From the NCBI GenBank assembly GCA_017631705.1, contig JAGBSU010000190.1, positions 1 through 30,775 on the forward strand: 30,775 nt of DNA, given 5' to 3'. The stretch is from Clostridia bacterium. GTDB taxonomy: Bacteria; Bacillota; Clostridia; Oscillospirales; Acutalibacteraceae. Shown here one piece after another: positions 28,020-30,775 of this stretch. The position numbers and the translations under genes were made by a program. Position 1 is the first letter of the stretch, and every line of letters begins with the position of its first letter. A model generated the notes under the pieces. It saw only the letters and a program-made list of their open reading frames with translations, was not told the origin of the DNA and did not search any database.

Positions 28020-29225
28020 ATGTTAATTGTTCAAAAGTTCGGCGGCAGTTCCGTCGCCGATGCCGAGCGCGTATTCCGTGTCGCCAACCGTATTGTTGAC
28101 ACCTATCGCCAAGGCAACGAAGTTGTGGTCGTCGTTTCCGCACAAGGTGACACCACCGACGACTTAATCGACAAAGCCAACGAAATCAACCCCAACGCCA
28201 GCAAACGTGAAATGGATATGCTGCTTTCGGCAGGCGAACAAATTTCGATAGCGTTGCTGGCCATGGCAATCGAAAAACTCGGTTGCCCCGTGGTTTCTCT
28301 GCTTGGTTGGCAAGCCGGTTTCTTAACCAACTCTACCTATTCTGCCGCACGTATCAAAACGGTCAACAGCGAACGCATCCGTGCTGAATTGGACCGCAAA
28401 AAAATTGTCATTGTCGCGGGCTTCCAGGGCATTAACAAATACGACGATATCACCACCCTCGGCCGTGGCGGCTCCGATACCAGTGCCGTGGCAATTGCCG
28501 CGTCCATGCGTGCCGACTTGTGCCAAATTTACACCGACGTCGAAGGTGTTTACACCGCCGATCCGCGCAAAATTCCTTCCGCTAAAAAATTGGAAGAAAT
28601 CACTTACGATGAAATGTTAGAATTGGCCACCTTAGGTGCCCAAGTATTGAATAACCGTTCCGTTGAAATGGCAAAAAAATACAGCATTGAATTGGAAGTG
28701 CTGTCCAGCATTGTCCACGCCCCCGGAACAAAAGTAAAGGAGACCGTTAAAATGGAAAAAATGTTAGTCAAAGGCGTTGCAAAAGATTTGGATATTGCCC
28801 GTGTGATGATTGTCGGATTGCCGGATGAGCCGGGGGTCGCTTTCAAAGTGTTCTCTCGCGTGGCAAAAGCTCACGTTAACGTGGATTTGATTATTCAATC
28901 CGTCGGTCGAGACGGCACCAAGGACATCACCTTTACCGTCAAAAAATCCGATGCACAAAAAACCGTCGATGCGTTGCAAGAATATTGCGACCACCTCGGT
29001 GCTAAAAAACTGTACTTCGAAACGGATGTTGCCAAAATTTCGGTTGTCGGCGCCGGTTTGGAAACACACGAGGGCTTTGCTGCTCGTATGTTTGAAGCGT
29101 TGTCCGATAAAAACATCAATATCCAAACCATTTCCACCAGCGAAATCAAAGTATCGGTTCTCATCGATGATGCCGATGCCGATGTTGCTACCGCCGCTGT
29201 GCACGATGCCTTTTTCGGCGAATAA
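28020..29225 (+). CDS. lysC: Aspartate kinase (alpha subunit, full length)
   Basis: Phosphorylates aspartate, the first step toward lysine, DAP, threonine and methionine. The 401 residues begin with IVQKFGGSSVADAERV, carry GRGGSDTSAVAIAASMRADL near 156, and end in two ACT domains (VMIVGLPDEPGVAFKV near 264; ISVVGAGLETHEGFAARMFE near 340). The size is that of Bacillus-type aspartokinase II, whose gene also makes a shorter beta subunit from an internal start; a matching internal start is present here. The ATG at 28020 has AAGGAGG. No lysine riboswitch precedes it, so control is probably by feedback on the ACT domains. Confidence 0.97.
   Translation: MLIVQKFGGSSVADAERVFRVANRIVDTYRQGNEVVVVVSAQGDTTDDLIDKANEINPNASKREMDMLLSAGEQISIALLAMAIEKLGCPVVSLLGWQAGFLTNSTYSAARIKTVNSERIRAELDRKKIVIVAGFQGINKYDDITTLGRGGSDTSAVAIAASMRADLCQIYTDVEGVYTADPRKIPSAKKLEEITYDEMLELATLGAQVLNNRSVEMAKKYSIELEVLSSIVHAPGTKVKETVKMEKMLVKGVAKDLDIARVMIVGLPDEPGVAFKVFSRVAKAHVNVDLIIQSVGRDGTKDITFTVKKSDAQKTVDALQEYCDHLGAKKLYFETDVAKISVVGAGLETHEGFAARMFEALSDKNINIQTISTSEIKVSVLIDDADADVATAAVHDAFFGE
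28752..29225 (+). CDS. Aspartate kinase beta subunit from internal start in lysC
   Basis: Inside lysC, AAAGGAGA (28736-28743) is followed 8 bases later by an in-frame ATG at codon 245. Translation from there gives 157 residues holding only the ACT domains. In Bacillus subtilis the aspartokinase II beta subunit arises the same way and has a similar length. That this start is used here is an inference from the site and from the family. Confidence 0.6.
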   Translation: MEKMLVKGVAKDLDIARVMIVGLPDEPGVAFKVFSRVAKAHVNVDLIIQSVGRDGTKDITFTVKKSDAQKTVDALQEYCDHLGAKKLYFETDVAKISVVGAGLETHEGFAARMFEALSDKNINIQTISTSEIKVSVLIDDADADVATAAVHDAFFGE

Positions 29226-29236
29226 TTTGTCCTATT

Positions 29237-29269
29237 AAAAAAGCCGCAATGTGCGGCTTTTTCTTTTCT
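29237..29269 (+). terminator. Terminator after lysC, directly before hemW
   Basis: A 9-bp stem (29240-29248 with 29252-29260) with an ATG loop and a T-rich tail. Only about 20 bases separate its tail from the hemW ribosome binding site. Confidence 0.8.
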
Positions 29270-29294
29270 CACACTCAGCAAGGAGGTGACCGTC

Positions 29295-30407
29295 TTGTCA
29301 CTTGGCATTTATTTGCATACCCCTTTTTGTGTTTCCAAATGCCCCTACTGTGATTTTTATTCCACCACCACTTTTAGCGAAGACGATTTGGACCGCTATA
29401 CACAAGCTCTGATTTGTGAAATCCGGCGTTGGGGCAATACGTTGCAACAATCTGCTGACACCTTGTATTTTGGCGGCGGTACACCGTCGTTACTCGGCGG
29501 CAATCGTCTCGCTTTATTAATCGAAACGGTTCGTCAATCGTTTTCGTTATCTTCGTCTGCCGAAATCACGTTAGAAGCTAACCCGGCAGACAAACTTGCC
29601 GATGTGTTTTCTGCCTTTGCCGCAGCTGGCGGCAACCGCCTTTCTCTCGGCATGCAAACGGCAGACGACACATTGCTTAAACTCTTGGGCCGTCGCCACA
29701 CCGTAGCGCAAACCGAACGCACCGTTGCCGCCGCTCACAAAGCAGGAATCCATAATCTGTCACTCGACCTCATGTTAGGCATTGCCGGGCAAACCCCCAC
29801 ACATGTTAAACATGCGGTTGAGCGCTGTGCGAATTTGGACGCCACGCACGTTTCGGCCTATTTGCTAAAATTGGAAGACGGCACGCCGTATGCACTCTCC
29901 CCTCCCACCGACCTACCCAACGAAGACGAAACCGTATTTCTCTACCACTCCGCCGCCCAAAGCTTGGAATCCTACGGCTTTTTTCAGTATGAAATTTCCA
30001 ATTTTGCCAAAATAGGGTTTGAAAGCCGCCATAACCTCAAATACTGGAACTCCGAGCCGTATGTCGGCATCGGTCCGGCGGCACATTCGTTTTTAGACGG
30101 CAAGCGTTTTTACTATCCTCGTTCATTATCCGCGTTTTTTCGCGGCGAATCTCCGATTGAAGAAAACCCCACCGATACCGCCATTCCCGAAAACTCACCT
30201 GAGGAATTTGCAATGTTGCGGTTGCGTTTAACGAATGGCCTGACTGAACAAGATTTTCGGGTACGTTTTGGCTCTGTCATTCCCACGGTTTGGCGCGAAC
30301 GCGCCGCTGCTTTGCCATCTTCGTTGATTATTGCGGATTCCACCGGCATTCGCCTAACACGGGATGGGTTTTTGGTATCCGATGCAATTTTATCCCGTCT
30401 CTTATAA
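29295..30407 (+). CDS. hemW: HemW, radical SAM heme-binding protein (HemN-like)
   Basis: HemW proteins resemble oxygen-independent coproporphyrinogen III oxidase but are heme chaperones; true HemN activity is usually absent. The 370-residue product has the radical SAM CxxxCxxC in FCVSKCPYCDFYS near residue 14 and FGGGTPSLLGG near 62. The form Cys-Asp-Phe, without the extra Cys of HemN, supports HemW. The LGMQTADD and LDLMLGIAGQT blocks and the C-terminal NGLTEQDF region fit the family. GTG 29286 lies inside the AAGGAGG-containing site, so TTG 29295 with an 8-base spacing is chosen. Confidence 0.9.
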   Translation: MSLGIYLHTPFCVSKCPYCDFYSTTTFSEDDLDRYTQALICEIRRWGNTLQQSADTLYFGGGTPSLLGGNRLALLIETVRQSFSLSSSAEITLEANPADKLADVFSAFAAAGGNRLSLGMQTADDTLLKLLGRRHTVAQTERTVAAAHKAGIHNLSLDLMLGIAGQTPTHVKHAVERCANLDATHVSAYLLKLEDGTPYALSPPTDLPNEDETVFLYHSAAQSLESYGFFQYEISNFAKIGFESRHNLKYWNSEPYVGIGPAAHSFLDGKRFYYPRSLSAFFRGESPIEENPTDTAIPENSPEEFAMLRLRLTNGLTEQDFRVRFGSVIPTVWRERAAALPSSLIIADSTGIRLTRDGFLVSDAILSRLL

Positions 30408-30414
30408 ATTTTAA

Positions 30415-30451
30415 AGGCACCGCTGTGTTAAATAGCGGTGCCTCGTTTTTT
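30415..30451 (+). terminator. Terminator of hemW
   Basis: A perfect 10-bp stem (30415-30424 with 30434-30443), 9-base loop, then CG and six T on the plus strand. Confidence 0.88.
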
Positions 30452-30627
30452 ATCGGTTGTTGTCGTTAAAGTGTTTTTCTACAAAATTGATAATCGGTCG
30501 TAGGCCGGCCAATCCGTGCGGATGATGCCCTACCGTCGTTTTGCAAATGGCTTTAAATCGTTCCACCGTTTTGTGTGTAATAATCCTGTAAGATTTTATC
30601 GTTCTCCGAATACATCTCCACTTGAGT
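30452..30627. other. Intergenic stretch with no gene I can support
   Basis: Between the hemW terminator and the rRNA terminator. A minus-strand frame (30450-30650, 66 codons) ends in GLRPIINFVEKHFNDNNR, which looks somewhat protein-like. It has no ribosome binding site and its start lies inside the rRNA terminator. It could be the remnant of a gene end or chance. Confidence 0.3.
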
Positions 30628-30673
30628 ACAAGAGAAAAGCACCTAACCAAACGGTTAAGTGCTTTTCTCTTGT
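30628..30673 (-). terminator. Terminator of the rRNA operon, directly after 5S
   Basis: A 21-position stem (30628-30648 with 30653-30673) with a 4-base loop. As minus-strand RNA it has 20 Watson-Crick pairs and one G-U, while on the plus strand that pair is a C-A mismatch. The 3' arm ends in a T-rich tract (TTTTCTCTTGT) that pairs with the A-rich 5' arm, a usual intrinsic-terminator shape. Confidence 0.8.
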
Positions 30674-30775
30674 GTTGGCGCCTTCTTATCTTCCCGGGCC
30701 GCTACCAGCCAAGTATTGTCAGCCGGGGTGAGGCTTCAACTGCCGTGTGAGGGATGAGCAACGCTTGCGACCGCC
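30674..30775 (-). rRNA. rrf: 5S ribosomal RNA, partial (5' end beyond the window)
   Basis: Read on the minus strand, the conserved 5S landmarks appear in order: CTCATCCCTCACACGG then CAGTTGAAGC (standard CCCATCCCGAACACGG and AAGTTAAGC), then TGACAATACTTGG (standard TGGTACTTGG), GGGAAGATAAG (standard GGGAGAGTAGG) and a GGCGCC 3' arm. About the first 14 bases lie outside the window. The 3' end is placed to within a few bases. It is noticeably diverged from the textbook sequence but retains each helix landmark. 23S and 16S should lie to the right. Confidence 0.82.

Noticed and set aside
30450..30650. Possible 66-codon minus-strand gene next to the rRNA terminator
   Set aside because: Its ATG lies inside the terminator hairpin, no ribosome binding site is present, and I do not recognise the product. 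It is noted only as an intergenic remnant.

Overview
The window reads as chromosomal DNA of a low-to-mid GC Gram-positive anaerobe, most likely an uncultured gut-type member of class Clostridia (Oscillospirales/Ruminococcaceae-like). The basis is a SpoIID-family protein, pyruvate:ferredoxin oxidoreductase, a holB-ricT gene order of Bacillus/Clostridia type, a THF riboswitch in front of an ECF S component, a diverged 5S rRNA, strong AGGAGG ribosome binding sites and frequent TTG/GTG starts. The taxon is an inference from gene content. Coding density is high. I saw no insertion sequence, prophage or CRISPR array.

Layout. 1-4285 (minus): citrate synthase, ftsQ/divIB, ftsZ, a strong terminator, and a TtcA-like tRNA thiolase cut by the left edge. 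4484-5467 (plus): SpoIID-type lytic enzyme, converging on and overlapping a YjdF-like membrane protein (5454-6170, minus). 6395-10886 (minus): a complete 1174-residue pyruvate:ferredoxin oxidoreductase and an AraC-type regulator, each with its own promoter. 11128-13597 (minus): a zinc-type ABC importer, znuA-znuC-znuB, with ATGA overlaps. It is divergent from holB-ricT-rmuC (13737-16825, plus), and a near-perfect palindrome covers both -35 boxes. 16902-23359 (minus): a tightly packed series transcribed in the order DEAD-box helicase, lepA, guaB, D-aspartate-ligase-like ATP-grasp enzyme, folT. A THF riboswitch starts within a few bases of the ligase stop codon. 23453-23788 (minus): small membrane-anchored BofC-like protein, divergent from a class A penicillin-binding protein (23950-26133, plus). 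26232-30407 (plus): PheB-like ACT protein, homoserine dehydrogenase, aspartate kinase and hemW. 30674-30775 (minus): the 3' part of a 5S rRNA with its terminator, the tail of an rRNA operon lying beyond the right edge.

How the genes relate. Cell-envelope work is over-represented (FtsZ, FtsQ, SpoIID, class A PBP, D-Asp-ligase-like enzyme). hom and lysC form an aspartate-pathway operon, and lysC carries an internal start like the alpha/beta arrangement of Bacillus aspartokinase II. Folate control sits on folT alone, inside a longer operon, and probably acts on translation by hiding the ribosome binding site.

Most of the window is ordinary housekeeping sequence and I do not see a wholly new system. 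The most interesting points are the internal THF riboswitch with a readable expression platform, the D-Asp-ligase homologue without a racemase beside it, the shared palindrome between znuA and holB, and a ZnuA without a lipobox.
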